Assembly (NCBI RefSeq): GCF_001029285.1
Contig: NZ_LDZY01000002.1
Coordinates: forward strand, 186,001-250,000
DNA: 64,000 nucleotides
Direction: 5' to 3'
Source of the DNA: Desulfosporosinus acididurans
GTDB lineage: Bacteria; Bacillota; Desulfitobacteriia; Desulfitobacteriales; Desulfitobacteriaceae
A model generated the notes under the pieces. It saw nothing but the letters and a program-made list of their open reading frames with translations, had not been told where the DNA came from and made no database searches. Shown here in pieces: positions 44,025-53,252 of this stretch; position 1 is the first letter of the stretch; each line of letters opens with the position of its first letter. A program made the position numbers and the translations under genes.

Positions 44025-47000
44025 ATGGCTGACTTCAAACCTTTAGCTGAGCAACACGTAGCTCATAAAGAAAGCGAAATCGCTGATTTCTGGGACAAAA
44101 ATGAGATACTCGATAAAAGTATTCAAATTAGAGAAGGTAAGACTCCTTTTGTTTTCTATGAAGGGCCTCCTACAGCTAACGGTAAACCGGGAATCCATCA
44201 CGTTATAGCCAGAACTCTTAAAGATTCCGTCTGCCGCTTAAAGTCTATGCAGGGGTATCAAGTTAAACGCAAAGCCGGATGGGATACTCATGGGCTCCCT
44301 GTAGAAATCGAAGTCGAAAAACAACTTAAGCTTTCCAATAAACAGGAAATAGAAGCTTATGGTATTGCCGCATTCAATCAAAAATGCCGGGAATCTGTAT
44401 TTAGTTATGAGAAACAGTGGCGGGAAATGACAAAACGGATGGGGTATTCCATTGATTTAGATCATCCTTACGTGACATTAGATAATAATTATATTGAAAG
44501 CGTGTGGTGGATTCTTGATCAGTTTTTCAAACAGGGTTTAATCTATGAAGGACATAAAATCCTCCCCTATTGTTCACGCTGCGGTACGGGGTTGGCTTCC
44601 CATGAAGTTGCCCAAGGATATAAGGAAATAAAGACCAATACTGTCTACGTTAAGTTCAAGAAAAAAGATGCCGAGGAATACTTTTTAGTCTGGACGACCA
44701 CGCCCTGGACGCTGCCCTCAAATGTAGCCCTGACAGTAAATCCTCAGGAATTGTACCTGAAGGTTAGACAAAATAATGAGGTCTATTATGTTTCTAAGAC
44801 GTTGTCCAACAAAGTGCTGGGAGAAGAGTTTGAGGTTTTGGACGAAATCCTTGGTCGGGACCTTGAGTATGTAGAGTATGAACAGTTGATGCCCTTTGTA
44901 AAATCAGATAAAAAGGCCTTCTTTGTTACCTTAGGCGATTATGTAACGACGGAGGATGGGACAGGAATTGTTCATACTGCTCCGGCTTTTGGCGAAGATG
45001 ATTACAATACCGGGAGAAGATATAACCTGCCTGTGCTTCAACCAGTTGATGAAACCGGGAAATTTGTGACCACACCCTGGGCAGGCACTTTTGTTATGGA
45101 TGCCGATCTGGAGATCATCAAATGGCTGCACGGAGAAGGAAAATTATATAAAAAGGAAAAGGTAGATCATAATTATCCCCATTGCTGGAGATGTCATACT
45201 CCGCTGCTCTATTATGCTAAACCGAGCTGGTATATTGAAGTTACCAAATTTAAAGACCAATTAGTCGAAAACAACAACCGTGTTGAATGGTATCCTGATT
45301 ATGTGGGAGAAAAAAGGTTTGGCAACTGGCTGGAGAATGTCAACGATTGGGCACTGTCCCGCAGCCGATATTGGGGCACACCGCTTAATATCTGGCGATG
45401 CCAATGTGGTCATACCACATCCATAGGCTCCCGCAAAGAGTTAATAGAGAAATCTCTGGAACCCTTGGATGAAACAGTGGAATTGCACCGGCCCTTTGTT
45501 GATGGCATTCATCTAAAATGCGAGAAATGCGGCGCAACGATGACTCGTGTTACGGATGTAATCGATTGCTGGTTTGACAGTGGATCAATGCCATTCGCCC
45601 AGCAGCATTATCCCTTTGAAAACAGCGAGACCTTTGATCAAGTCTTTCCGGCAGATTTTATCTGTGAAGGGATTGACCAGACGAGGGGATGGTTTTATTC
45701 GCTGCTCGTGATCTCGACCTTTGTCAAAGGTGTTGCCCCTTATAAACGTGTTCTCGTTAATGATCTGATCCTGGATAAGGACGGTCATAAGATGTCCAAG
45801 TCCAAAGGAAATACTGTCAACCCCTTTGAATTGTTTGATCAATACGGAGCCGATGCTTTACGATGGTATTTGCTCTATGTATCTCCGGCTTGGACTCCAA
45901 CAAAATTTGATATTGAAGGGCTGAAAGAGGTACAAAGTAAATTCTTCAGCACTCTCAGAAATGTTTATGCTTTCTTTTCCTTGTATGCCAATACAGATAA
46001 GCTTGATCCGAGAACGTTCTTCATTGAGTATAAGGATCGCCCAGAACTCGATCGGTGGGTCATGTCGAAATATAACAGTCTCCTTCGAGCTGTTGAGTCA
46101 GATCTAAATGTTTTTGACCTAACCAAAGCTGTCAGAAAAATTCAGGAGTTTGTCAATGAAGATCTTTCCAACTGGTATATCAGACGTGCACGCCGTCGTT
46201 TCTGGAGTACAGAACTAACAGATGATAAGAAAGCTGTCTACAATACCACCTATGAAATTCTTGTAGGACTGTCCAAACTGGTAGCGCCATTTGCACCTTA
46301 TATTTCTGAAGAGCTCTTTAAGAGACTAACAGATGAACTGTCGGTTCATCTGGCTGATTATCCTGTCGCTGACGTGCAGTTGCTTGATAACGAGCTGGAA
46401 ACAAGAATGGATTTGGTAAGAAATCTTGTAGGCTTGGGCAGAGCGGCCAGGGAACAAGTTAAGATTAAAGTGCGGCAGCCAATTCAAAGGATTTTAATCG
46501 ATGGCAAATATCAACAATTAATAGACTATATGCTTCCCTTAATTCAAGAGGAACTAAATGTTAAAGAAGTTGTTTTTGCTCAGGATTTAAATCAGTATAT
46601 GAGCTTTAGTCTCAAACCCAATTTCAAAGTAGCAGGATCTATCTTTGGCTCGAAAATAAAGTCTTTAAGCAAAGTGTTGGCAGCCTTAGACGCTTCTTCG
46701 ATCGTGCCTAAATTAGAAGCGGGGGAAACTGTTTCGCTTGAGGTAGAGGGAGAAAACGTAGAACTGGTTAAAGATCATGTGATTACTTCGATTTCTGCCA
46801 AAGAAGGCTTCACAATGACCGTGGAGGACAATTTATTCGTAATTCTGGATACAACACTGACGAAAGAGTTAATTAATGAAGGATATGCGAGGGAGTTTGT
46901 TTCCAAGGTACAACAAATGCGAAAAAATAACGGCTACGAAATGATGGACAGGATTAATATCTTCTTTGATGGCGATGAGGAAATAAGCGAGGCCGTCAAG

Positions 47001-47123
47001 TTGTTTGAAAACTATATTAAACGGGAAACTCTAGCCGTCACTATTGGAAAGGTTAATGATCCGAGTTTGGAGAAACAAAATCTTAATGGTCATAAGACAG
47101 GCCTGAAGCTGGAAAAACTATAA
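44025..47123 (+). CDS. ileS: Isoleucyl-tRNA synthetase
   Basis: This 1032-residue class I synthetase has a HIGH-type motif PPTANGKPGIHH (about 47-58), the CP1 editing domain with VWTTTPWTLPSN, the KMSKS loop HKMSKSKGNTVNPF (about 590), an anticodon-binding domain, and no obvious C-terminal zinc-finger tail. Length and the GIHHVIARTLKD variant place it with the long IleRS type (often called type 2) found in some bacteria and eukaryotes. ATG follows GAAGGGAAGATAATC. It is regulated by the Ile T-box directly upstream. Confidence 0.97.
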   Translation: MADFKPLAEQHVAHKESEIADFWDKNEILDKSIQIREGKTPFVFYEGPPTANGKPGIHHVIARTLKDSVCRLKSMQGYQVKRKAGWDTHGLPVEIEVEKQLKLSNKQEIEAYGIAAFNQKCRESVFSYEKQWREMTKRMGYSIDLDHPYVTLDNNYIESVWWILDQFFKQGLIYEGHKILPYCSRCGTGLASHEVAQGYKEIKTNTVYVKFKKKDAEEYFLVWTTTPWTLPSNVALTVNPQELYLKVRQNNEVYYVSKTLSNKVLGEEFEVLDEILGRDLEYVEYEQLMPFVKSDKKAFFVTLGDYVTTEDGTGIVHTAPAFGEDDYNTGRRYNLPVLQPVDETGKFVTTPWAGTFVMDADLEIIKWLHGEGKLYKKEKVDHNYPHCWRCHTPLLYYAKPSWYIEVTKFKDQLVENNNRVEWYPDYVGEKRFGNWLENVNDWALSRSRYWGTPLNIWRCQCGHTTSIGSRKELIEKSLEPLDETVELHRPFVDGIHLKCEKCGATMTRVTDVIDCWFDSGSMPFAQQHYPFENSETFDQVFPADFICEGIDQTRGWFYSLLVISTFVKGVAPYKRVLVNDLILDKDGHKMSKSKGNTVNPFELFDQYGADALRWYLLYVSPAWTPTKFDIEGLKEVQSKFFSTLRNVYAFFSLYANTDKLDPRTFFIEYKDRPELDRWVMSKYNSLLRAVESDLNVFDLTKAVRKIQEFVNEDLSNWYIRRARRRFWSTELTDDKKAVYNTTYEILVGLSKLVAPFAPYISEELFKRLTDELSVHLADYPVADVQLLDNELETRMDLVRNLVGLGRAAREQVKIKVRQPIQRILIDGKYQQLIDYMLPLIQEELNVKEVVFAQDLNQYMSFSLKPNFKVAGSIFGSKIKSLSKVLAALDASSIVPKLEAGETVSLEVEGENVELVKDHVITSISAKEGFTMTVEDNLFVILDTTLTKELINEGYAREFVSKVQQMRKNNGYEMMDRINIFFDGDEEISEAVKLFENYIKRETLAVTIGKVNDPSLEKQNLNGHKTGLKLEKL

Positions 47124-47157
47124 TCAGCCGCTTAACAAATTTACTCATAAAAAACAA

Positions 47158-47201
47158 GAACTCCGTATCGCTTTCCAAGGGAAGAAAGTGGTACGGAGTT
47201 C
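47158..47201 (-). terminator. Terminator for the DUF3787 gene, shared with ileS
   Basis: GAACTCCGTA-C-CTTTC pairs with GAAAG-G-TACGGAGTTC. The minus side is followed by TTGTTTTTTATG, so it mainly serves the minus-strand gene. Confidence 0.7.
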
Positions 47202-47269
47202 ATTCACTATTAGACAATAAAGTTCACGACAGATGTGTTATGGCTTTCTGGCCTTGCCCAGGGTAATAC

Positions 47270-47443
47270 TTAAGAAAGAGAATTTGTATCTACCCATTCT
47301 TTGGCATTGAGTACGGATTCTTCACTGGGGATAGGAACATTCGATTCCGGTTTGACGTTTTCGATATGTCCCCGCCAAGCTGCTGTGTCGTGTCTTTCAA
47401 TAGGATTAGCAATAAACTTTTCCTTGGACTTATTTTCAGCCAT
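47270..47443 (-). CDS. Small DUF3787-family protein
   Basis: This 57-residue protein starts MAENKSKEKFIANPIERHDTA and ends SVLNAKEWVDTNSLS. The ERHDTAAW core and NVPIPSEE-type segment match the short DUF3787 proteins of Clostridia as I recall them. It is hydrophilic, with no membrane segment. The ATG is preceded by a perfect AAAGGAGGTAATTGAA. It is monocistronic; function unknown, possibly sporulation-linked given the adjacent tlp gene. Confidence 0.8.
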   Translation of the reverse strand: MAENKSKEKFIANPIERHDTAAWRGHIENVKPESNVPIPSEESVLNAKEWVDTNSLS

Positions 47444-47540
47444 TTCAATTACCTCCTTTAAAATTCATGCTTAGTATTCCCAAATTTTTAATCTATAGTT
47501 TCTTATTATTAAGGTCATAAGAGCCAATCATACTAAATAA

Positions 47541-47582
47541 AGAATGACAGCCCTTTTCATGGAAGAGATAGACTGTCATTCT
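47541..47582 (-). terminator. Terminator of tlp
   Basis: AGAATGACAG pairs with CTGTCATTCT around a 22-base loop, followed on the minus strand by TTATTTAG. Confidence 0.7.
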
Positions 47583-47602
47583 TATTAAAAGGTACCGAGG
47601 TA

Positions 47603-47818
47603 TTATTTCTGAGACTCGTCTCTTTTTTCTGAAATAAAGGCATTAATACTCTCTTTGCGCCGCTCGTTTTTGGTTTCGATATCTTGTTTGTCTTTTGCAG
47701 ATAGTTCTTCGGCATGTTCATTAAGATATTCTTCTGCGGCATGCAATTTTGCTAGAGTATGGTTGATATGTTCTTGCAAATGGACATCGTTATCGGCACG
47801 ATTATCTGGTTTGGCCAC
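47603..47818 (-). CDS. tlp: Small acid-soluble spore protein Tlp
   Basis: This 71-residue hydrophilic protein of the Tlp family opens AKPDNRADNDVHLQEHINHT. The middle AAEEYLNEHAEEL and the KDKQDIETKNERRKESI region are typical, and there are no Cys residues. Tlp proteins are packed in the spore core. The start is GTG preceded by GGGGGGATTAGG. It supports a spore-forming host; expression in the forespore by sigma-G is expected but no promoter was assigned. Confidence 0.88.
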   Translation of the reverse strand: MAKPDNRADNDVHLQEHINHTLAKLHAAEEYLNEHAEELSAKDKQDIETKNERRKESINAFISEKRDESQK

Positions 47819-47927
47819 CCTAATCCCCCCTGCTTAAATTAGAATTCTCTTTATGATTTGCCTTATTTCTTCAATTTATACTGGAATAATTTCAAGATTA
47901 CAGGAGTTGGGTGATCATTAATAATAA

Positions 47928-47960
47928 CAAGGTGCTTTGCCATTGAGGCAAAGCACCTTG
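47928..47960 (-). terminator. Terminator of the chemoreceptor gene
   Basis: The perfect 14-bp stem CAAGGTGCTTTGCC / GGCAAAGCACCTTG with a 5-base loop is followed by TTATTATT on the minus strand. Confidence 0.85.
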
Positions 47961-47984
47961 TTTGGTTTAAAGTTTTTTGGCTGA

Positions 47985-49970
47985 CTAGTCATCAACTTTA
48001 AATTTAAGAATTTCTTCAGTAAGCTGTTTAGCGACTTTATCCAGCGCTTCCGCGGTTTCAGCAACATGCTCAACGGCGTTTGACGTTTGTTGCATTGAAG
48101 CTGTAACTTCTTCAGAGGCTGCTGCTGTTTGTTCGGAAACAGCCGATATGTTTTGTAAAACTTCAACGACCTTAGCGCTATTAGTTGAAGCTTCTTTCAT
48201 ATGATCTGTATTTTGTTGTATAATTCCGTGAATCGTCTCAATTGCTATGGAAATATCCGCAAATGATGAATTGACTTTAGTTACCGCAGACATTTGGGCA
48301 ACAGTTTGTGTTTGAACCTCCTGCATAACACCGACAGTATGCTGACTTTCAGTTTGAATATCTAAAACAATTTGTCGGATGCCATTTGCCGAATCTGAGG
48401 ACTGTTCTGCAAGTTTTCGGATTTCTTCGGCAACTACAGAGAATCCTCTACCCGCTTCGCCGGCACGTGCAGCTTCAATCGAGGCGTTAAGTGCCAGGAG
48501 GTTTGTCTGTTCGGAGATTGTGGTAATAGCTTGGAGAATGGTACTGATAGCTTGCACTTTATTATTGAGGAGAGAAATTACACTTTCGATTTTGTCGATG
48601 GAATCTTTATTGGCTTGAGATGTTGTTGTAAGCTCGTTAACCGAATCGATACCTCTTTGATTAGCTTGAGCGGCCTCTTGAGAGGCTTCAAGCATATTAT
48701 TGCTGCTCATTTCCAATGACTGAAAATTATTAGATACATGTTCCACAAACAGAGATCCCTGTTCTGCCTGAGTTGCTTGATCTGAGGCGCCGGTGGCAAT
48801 TTGGCTAACGGTTGTCGATACTTCTTCCGCAGATTTGCTCGTTTGCATAGCGGTACTTGCTAAATCATGGGCCGACGTACTGACGTGCAGGGAGAGATTT
48901 TGAATGTTTTTCATTAGAGTTCCAAGCTCTTCAACCATTCCGTTAAGGGTTGCAGCTAGAATTCCTGTTTCATCGCTTGAGGTCAGTTTACAGCGTACGG
49001 TAAAGTCTCCATTTCCGATTTTTTGGGCATCTTCAACCAATAGATTTAAAGCTTTGGTAACAGTTTTGGAAAAAAGAATTCCTACAACGATAGCCAAAAT
49101 AGCTAAAAGTATTGAAGCTATGACGGTATGATGGAGAATTTGGGAGGTCGAGGTCTGAATTTCAGCATAACTTACAACGCCAACAAATTTCCAGCCTGTT
49201 TTCTTAAAGGTGTCAAAGCTTCCGAAATACCGACTGCCACTTGCCTTAAAGTCTGCAACTCCGGATGCACCGTTTGCCAAACCAATCTTGAGTTCAGGGA
49301 CCGAAAGATCTTTTCCTAATTGAGTCTTGTCAGGATCCACCATGATTTTATTATTTTTGTCCAACATAATTAAATAACCTTGCTGACCGATTTTCATTTG
49401 TGAGATAATCTGAGTGAGTGAATTTAAGGATATATCAATGCTCATAATTCCAAGAAGTTCATTTGTTTGTGGATTGTAAACAGGTTTAGCAACAGTAATG
49501 ACCAATTGGTTAGTACCTGCATCTACATAGGGATCAGTCCAAACAATCCCTTTTGCCTTCTCAGCCTGCGTGTACCAGGGACGTGTTGTCGGATCAAATC
49601 CATTTGGAAGTTGAGTTGACGGGTAGAGAATCATGCGCTTGTCTGCAGTACCAAAATAAACATTTAGGACATCACTGTTAGATTCTTTGTAGGCTTTAAA
49701 AACGGCTAAGGCCTGAGATCCGTTGCTTCCTGGAGTAATTCCTATAACGCTGGGATCGTTGCTTAAGCGGTTAACGTCCTGCTCAATACCCTTCATAAAC
49801 ATGTTCGTTGTTTCTTCGACTTTAGTGACCGATTGAGAGGCGGAGGTTTTAAGCTCTGAAGCAAGAACAGAATTAGCATCCTCATAACTATAGAAACCTA
49901 AAATCGAAGTTGGCACCAGGGACAAGACCAGAATTAAGCCTACTAATTTTCGCTGCATGGACCCTTTCAT
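47985..49970 (-). CDS. Methyl-accepting chemotaxis protein with dCache sensor
   Basis: This 661-residue chemoreceptor has TM1 (about 8-28), a periplasm-side dCache_1 ligand domain (about 35-270, [23 protein letters not shown]-like region), TM2 (about 278-298), HAMP and a cytoplasmic signalling hairpin with the conserved tip [28 protein letters not shown]. The ATG at 49970 has GGAGGCGAACCC before it; the frame opens 21 codons earlier without a site. dCache domains bind amino acids or small carboxylates; no ligand residues can be named with confidence. Confidence 0.94.
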   Translation of the reverse strand: MKGSMQRKLVGLILVLSLVPTSILGFYSYEDANSVLASELKTSASQSVTKVEETTNMFMKGIEQDVNRLSNDPSVIGITPGSNGSQALAVFKAYKESNSDVLNVYFGTADKRMILYPSTQLPNGFDPTTRPWYTQAEKAKGIVWTDPYVDAGTNQLVITVAKPVYNPQTNELLGIMSIDISLNSLTQIISQMKIGQQGYLIMLDKNNKIMVDPDKTQLGKDLSVPELKIGLANGASGVADFKASGSRYFGSFDTFKKTGWKFVGVVSYAEIQTSTSQILHHTVIASILLAILAIVVGILFSKTVTKALNLLVEDAQKIGNGDFTVRCKLTSSDETGILAATLNGMVEELGTLMKNIQNLSLHVSTSAHDLASTAMQTSKSAEEVSTTVSQIATGASDQATQAEQGSLFVEHVSNNFQSLEMSSNNMLEASQEAAQANQRGIDSVNELTTTSQANKDSIDKIESVISLLNNKVQAISTILQAITTISEQTNLLALNASIEAARAGEAGRGFSVVAEEIRKLAEQSSDSANGIRQIVLDIQTESQHTVGVMQEVQTQTVAQMSAVTKVNSSFADISIAIETIHGIIQQNTDHMKEASTNSAKVVEVLQNISAVSEQTAAASEEVTASMQQTSNAVEHVAETAEALDKVAKQLTEEILKFKVDD

Positions 49971-50052
49971 GGGTTCGCCTCCAATTATTCTATATCGTCC
50001 TTCGTCAAATCGCAAAGCAATATAAGGTTGCATTTTTAAGAATAGCAGAGCA

Positions 50053-50097
50053 CGGGAGACCCACTCCCACTTAAGAAGTGGGAACCGTACGATTGGA
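50053..50097 (+). repeat. Dispersed right-end-like repeat, copy E (terminal part)
   Basis: CCCACTCCCACTTAAGAAG, then TGGGAACCGTACGATTGGA is the terminal hairpin and end of the family. The remaining part of 50034-50444 is AT-rich, and no gene or RNA was recognised in it. Confidence 0.65.
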
Positions 50098-50444
50098 AAA
50101 AGTTTTATGTTATATATAACTAAAAATATAATATATTTGTTATAAAATTGCTATTTATCATTCCGATAATTATATAGATTTCAAATTAATGTCTAATCTT
50201 CCAATATATTCGTCTCCTTTGCGGTCTTTTCCTTATATTTCTTGCATATTTTATTTTAACTTGTTTCTTTAAATTAGAATAGTGCTTTTTGTCATGAATT
50301 TATTGCAACAATCATATATCAAATGCAAATATCTCAAAAGTACGTTTCATTATACAGATGCAATTTCTCGTTTTTGTTAGAGTGGTCTTAGAATACTCAT
50401 TTTCGATTCGCAATAAAAAGCATTTAGATTGCGGAGGGATTAAA

Positions 50445-51059
50445 TTGGAAACTAATTATCGAGCTGCCTACGACAAATATTGGAATGACATAAAGAAGAA
50501 GCTTCCTGAGGAGGTTTCTGCCTATCGTGCTGTAACATTTAACAGCATCAACCATCAATTTGAACTGAACTTCTTTGGTTCGGCATATGTTTTCGACTGT
50601 CTCAGTGAAAGGATTTGTCGTAAGGGTGACAAGTATGTTCCCGATATTATGGGATCAATAATTATGCTGAATTATTTAGCTTATGCAGGGCCATTTAGAA
50701 AAAAGGAAAACAGGTGGGTTAGCCTTAAAGAAATCGCTAATGGCGGAGCATTGTTTTATCCAGCATTTCAGAAGAACTCGATTATTCCTCTTATCAAGGC
50801 ATTTGGTTGGCAATCTCAGAAATTGTTAGTAAGTGCTGCCGCCATGAATGGAAAACCTACAAACTTAGGTGACGCATCTGTGACTTTTCAAGCCTTTCCC
50901 GAGATTCCCATGTGTGTAATCGTTTGGGAAGGGGACGAGGAAGTTCAGGCAAACGCCACAATTCTATTCGATCCCTCTGTTAAAGATTTTTTGCATATTG
51001 AGAGTATTATTGGACTGGGTATGTATCTTTCTGAAAAACTAGTGAACTCGTTCAGCTAA
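50445..51059 (+). CDS. DUF3786 protein, 3' end formed by a repeat
   Basis: This 204-residue soluble protein is of the DUF3786 type (DIMGSIIMLNYLAYAGP, SLKEIANGGALFYPAF, FPEIPMCVIVWEGDEE, ANATILFDPSV, then ESIIGLGMYLSEKL). The family is common in anaerobes with cobalamin/acetogenic or reductive metabolism; its function is unknown. TTG at 50445 has GGAGGG six bases upstream; the frame extends 29 codons further without a site. The last five residues (VNSFS) and the TAA come from the dispersed repeat that starts at 51042, so the original C-terminus has been altered. Confidence 0.82.
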   Translation: METNYRAAYDKYWNDIKKKLPEEVSAYRAVTFNSINHQFELNFFGSAYVFDCLSERICRKGDKYVPDIMGSIIMLNYLAYAGPFRKKENRWVSLKEIANGGALFYPAFQKNSIIPLIKAFGWQSQKLLVSAAAMNGKPTNLGDASVTFQAFPEIPMCVIVWEGDEEVQANATILFDPSVKDFLHIESIIGLGMYLSEKLVNSFS

Positions 51060-51220
51060 AGCTGAACATCGGGTCTTCAGATACAATAATGTCCAGTGGA
51101 CATTATTGCCGAGCCGCCTTTCCCAATAGGAATACTTGGCGGCGAAGGAGGACTCTACCCCACCTGAAGTTAACGAGGGACCCACCCCCACTTATAGAAG
51201 TGGAAGTCTCACGATTGGAT
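51042..51220 (+). ncRNA. Right-end/omega-RNA-like element, fullest copy (B), without tnpB
   Basis: About 179 bases fold into four successive hairpins: GTTCAGCT/AGCTGAAC; CAATAATGTCC/GGACATTATTG (perfect 11-bp); GCCGCC/GGCGGC around a loop; and the terminal CCCACTTATAGAAGTGG hairpin. It ends GTCTCACGATTGGAT. This arrangement resembles the right end of IS200/IS605 elements, where the omega-RNA scaffold is encoded. No tnpA or tnpB lies upstream; a host gene runs directly into it. The rest of 51221-51396 is AT-rich promoter-like sequence for the next gene. Confidence 0.55.
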
Positions 51221-51396
51221 ATTGTATGAAAATATATACTGACAAACCAAATTGTGGTATCATATTAAAAATAGATTACAACATAAAATTGTATGAAAAC
51301 GGCTAAAGAACACTCTTTGCTTTAAAATTAGCCTATTAACCTAAGAAACTGTCTCTTTGATGAATATGTAAATGTGTTCAAATGGTAGGAGGAGTT

Positions 51397-52062
51397 ATGA
51401 AAAAAAAGCTTTTGCTAATTTCTGGGGTTATTCTTGTGCTAATAGGCTTTGGAGGAATATGGGGATACAATAAATATTTCAGACTCAACCCTGTAATTCA
51501 GAAGCAACTGCAAAATCAGTTTGGGACTGATTTTTTTAACATTGCCCTTCCCAAAGAGATAACCGGTTCAAATGCAGCTGATAATGGCAAAACGGATAGC
51601 GATCAGACCAGGCAGAGTGATATAAGAGAAAATTCTCAGTCGCATACGGCAACAGAGCAAGATGCTGAAAAAACATTAACCTCAACGTTTGGGAATGCAT
51701 CCACGAGTGCCAAAGGGGTTACTCAAGATGAGATTATTAAAAAGTATACGCCGCAGTTTGGTTATCTGCAAAATCTCGCCCTAAGCCGCTTAAACGCTTT
51801 GTACGCAGCGGCTGTGCAAGAGTATAAACAAGGTGAAAAATCCGGGACATTAAATCGCTCTGCGCTTGCTGAAAAATATATTCAGGCTGGGAACATGCTT
51901 GAGGCCAGCGTGGACAATCAATTCTACCGAACTCTGGATGCGATGCAGGCTGAACTAATTGCCAATCATCTTTCAACCGATATTATTAATGCTGAAAAAA
52001 ATGAATATGAAAAAGCTAAATCTGCCGAACGATTTCAATTATTATCCAAAGCTCGTAAATAG
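51397..52062 (+). CDS. Membrane-anchored hypothetical protein
   Basis: This 221-residue protein has one N-terminal TM (about 4-24), a polar Ser/Thr/Asp-rich linker (about 55-100) and a helical C-terminal domain (about 110-221: IIKKYTPQFGYLQNLALSRLNALYAAAVQEYK). No family is recognised. ATG at 51397 is preferred over an upstream in-frame codon because AGGAGGAGTT is directly before it. It is monocistronic with a terminator overlapping its stop. Confidence 0.78.
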   Translation: MKKKLLLISGVILVLIGFGGIWGYNKYFRLNPVIQKQLQNQFGTDFFNIALPKEITGSNAADNGKTDSDQTRQSDIRENSQSHTATEQDAEKTLTSTFGNASTSAKGVTQDEIIKKYTPQFGYLQNLALSRLNALYAAAVQEYKQGEKSGTLNRSALAEKYIQAGNMLEASVDNQFYRTLDAMQAELIANHLSTDIINAEKNEYEKAKSAERFQLLSKARK

Positions 52063-52096
52063 AAAGAGGCCACTCATAAGAGAGTGGTCTCTTTCT
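52061..52096 (+). terminator. Terminator overlapping the stop of the hypothetical gene
   Basis: AGAAAGAGGCCACTC pairs with GAGTGGTCTCTTTCT (one mismatch) and is followed by ATTGG. Confidence 0.75.
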
Positions 52097-52120
52097 ATTG
52101 GCAGAATCTATTTAAGTTAT

Positions 52121-52153
52121 GGGTTATGTTCAACTTTAGCTGAACGAGTTCAC
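52121..52153 (-). repeat. Dispersed repeat, copy F (first hairpin only), at the xpt stop
   Basis: On the minus strand GTGAACTCGTTCAGCTAAAG continues TTGAACATAACCC. Its TGA is the stop codon of the phosphoribosyltransferase gene. Confidence 0.65.
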
Positions 52154-52722
52154 TTAAAAATCACTTGTCCATTTTCGATTGAGTCGATGATGGCCAAAGA
52201 TTCTAATTGAATACCTTTTTCGAGAACGCGTTGTCTGCCTTCTTGAAATGTTTTTTCTATAACGACTCCTGCACCGGCAATTTCCACATCACTCTGGGAC
52301 AGCAAGTTAATTAATCCAATGAGTGCACTTCCGCTAGCTAAAAAATCATCAATAATTAATACTTTGTCATTAGAAGTTAGGAACTCCTTTGATATTTTTA
52401 TCGTATATTCCTGCTCTTTTGTATAGGAATAAATTTTTGCTTCGTAAACATCTTGAGTCATGTTAATGCCAGCATGTTTTTTAGCAAATACAACGGGTAC
52501 AAAGTTAAAGTATTGAGCAACAATACTTGCAATAGCAATACCAGAGGTTTCAATGGTAACTATTTTTGTAACTTCTTTATTGGCAAATCTATGTTTGAAT
52601 TCCTTGCCTATTTCATTGAATAGCGAAATATCTAACTGGTGATTTAAAAAGTTATCAACCTTAATAATGCGATTTTCAATAATTTTTGCGTCGTTTCTGA
52701 TTTTATCCTTTAAAAGCTGCAT
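52150..52722 (-). CDS. xpt: Xanthine phosphoribosyltransferase
   Basis: This 190-residue purine salvage enzyme has the PRPP-binding loop VLIIDDFLASGSAL (about 120-133), the ETSGIAIASIVAQ hood region and the FAKKHAG segment seen in Xpt of Bacillus. It converts xanthine and PRPP to XMP. ATG at 52722 has GGAGGGAG ten bases upstream. No purine riboswitch was seen in its leader; a dispersed right-end-like repeat lies there instead. Its TGA stop is contributed by another copy of that repeat. Confidence 0.92.
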   Translation of the reverse strand: MQLLKDKIRNDAKIIENRIIKVDNFLNHQLDISLFNEIGKEFKHRFANKEVTKIVTIETSGIAIASIVAQYFNFVPVVFAKKHAGINMTQDVYEAKIYSYTKEQEYTIKISKEFLTSNDKVLIIDDFLASGSALIGLINLLSQSDVEIAGAGVVIEKTFQEGRQRVLEKGIQLESLAIIDSIENGQVIFK

Positions 52723-52850
52723 ATGATAAATACTCCCTCCCTCCATGAAAAACTCCTTGTAAGTTTACGAAAATATAATAATAACAAGAATAACTTGATT
52801 GCCTTAAAAAATCAAATAAAGTTTTTTACAGTAATTATTCAATTTTTAAC

Positions 52851-52910
52851 ATCTCCACTTTTTGTAAGTGAGGGTGGGCCCTTTGTAAACTTCAGGTGGG
52901 GTAGAGTCCT
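52851..52910 (-). repeat. Dispersed right-end-like repeat, copy H, in the xpt upstream region
   Basis: On the minus strand AGGACTCTACCCCACCTGAA, then GTTTACAAAGGGCCCACC and a CACTT-AAGTG hairpin match the last 75 bases of the copy at 51042-51220. It lies between xpt and the divergent ferredoxin gene. Confidence 0.65.
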
Positions 52911-52948
52911 AAACACTGAATTGAAGCGGCCGGAATTGTACCAGCCTC

Positions 52949-53011
52949 TTGACAGGATACCATAATTCAAGTACACTTATACCTGCTAGGGGTATACCGT
53001 AGAATGGTATA
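52949..53011 (+). promoter_or_regulatory. Promoter and triple TATACC operator of the small ferredoxin gene
   Basis: TTGACA (52949-52954), 17 bases, then TACACT (52972-52977) form a good sigma-A promoter. Directly over the start site are TATACC (52978-52983), N7, GGTATACC (52991-52998), N7, GGTATA (53006-53011). This gives two overlapping TATACC-N7-GGTATA dyads centred 15 bp apart, a likely repressor site. GGGGTAT/ATACC-type operators are used by CsoR/CstR-family metal or persulfide sensors; the regulator is not known. Confidence 0.6.
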
Positions 53012-53048
53012 GTCGTTGCTATTATTTATTTGCAAGGAAGGTGCTTTC

Positions 53049-53234
53049 ATGAATGTATCCATTAACAAAGATAGATGTCCTCAAAATCATCCTTGTCCTT
53101 CAATAAGGGTCTGTCCGGTGGGGGCGATTGTACAAATTGGTTTTAATGCTCCTGTAATTAATCAAGATAAATGTATCGGGTGTAAAAAATGCGTGAAATA
53201 TTGTCCGATGGGAGCTTTTCAAGTAGGCGAGTGA
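53049..53234 (+). CDS. Small two-cluster ferredoxin with atypical first motif
   Basis: This 61-residue protein has one normal 4Fe-4S motif, CIGCKKCVKYCP (C-x2-C-x2-C-x3-C reading), and a first motif with unusual spacing, CPQNHPCPSIRVCP (C-x5-C-x5-C). Such proteins are small electron carriers found in anaerobes. ATG at 53049 has AAGGAAGGTG before it; an earlier in-frame ATG lacks a site. It is under a promoter with a triple operator-like dyad. Its redox partner is not indicated by its neighbours. Confidence 0.88.
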   Translation: MNVSINKDRCPQNHPCPSIRVCPVGAIVQIGFNAPVINQDKCIGCKKCVKYCPMGAFQVGE

Positions 53235-53252
53235 ATCTGGTATGGGAACTGT

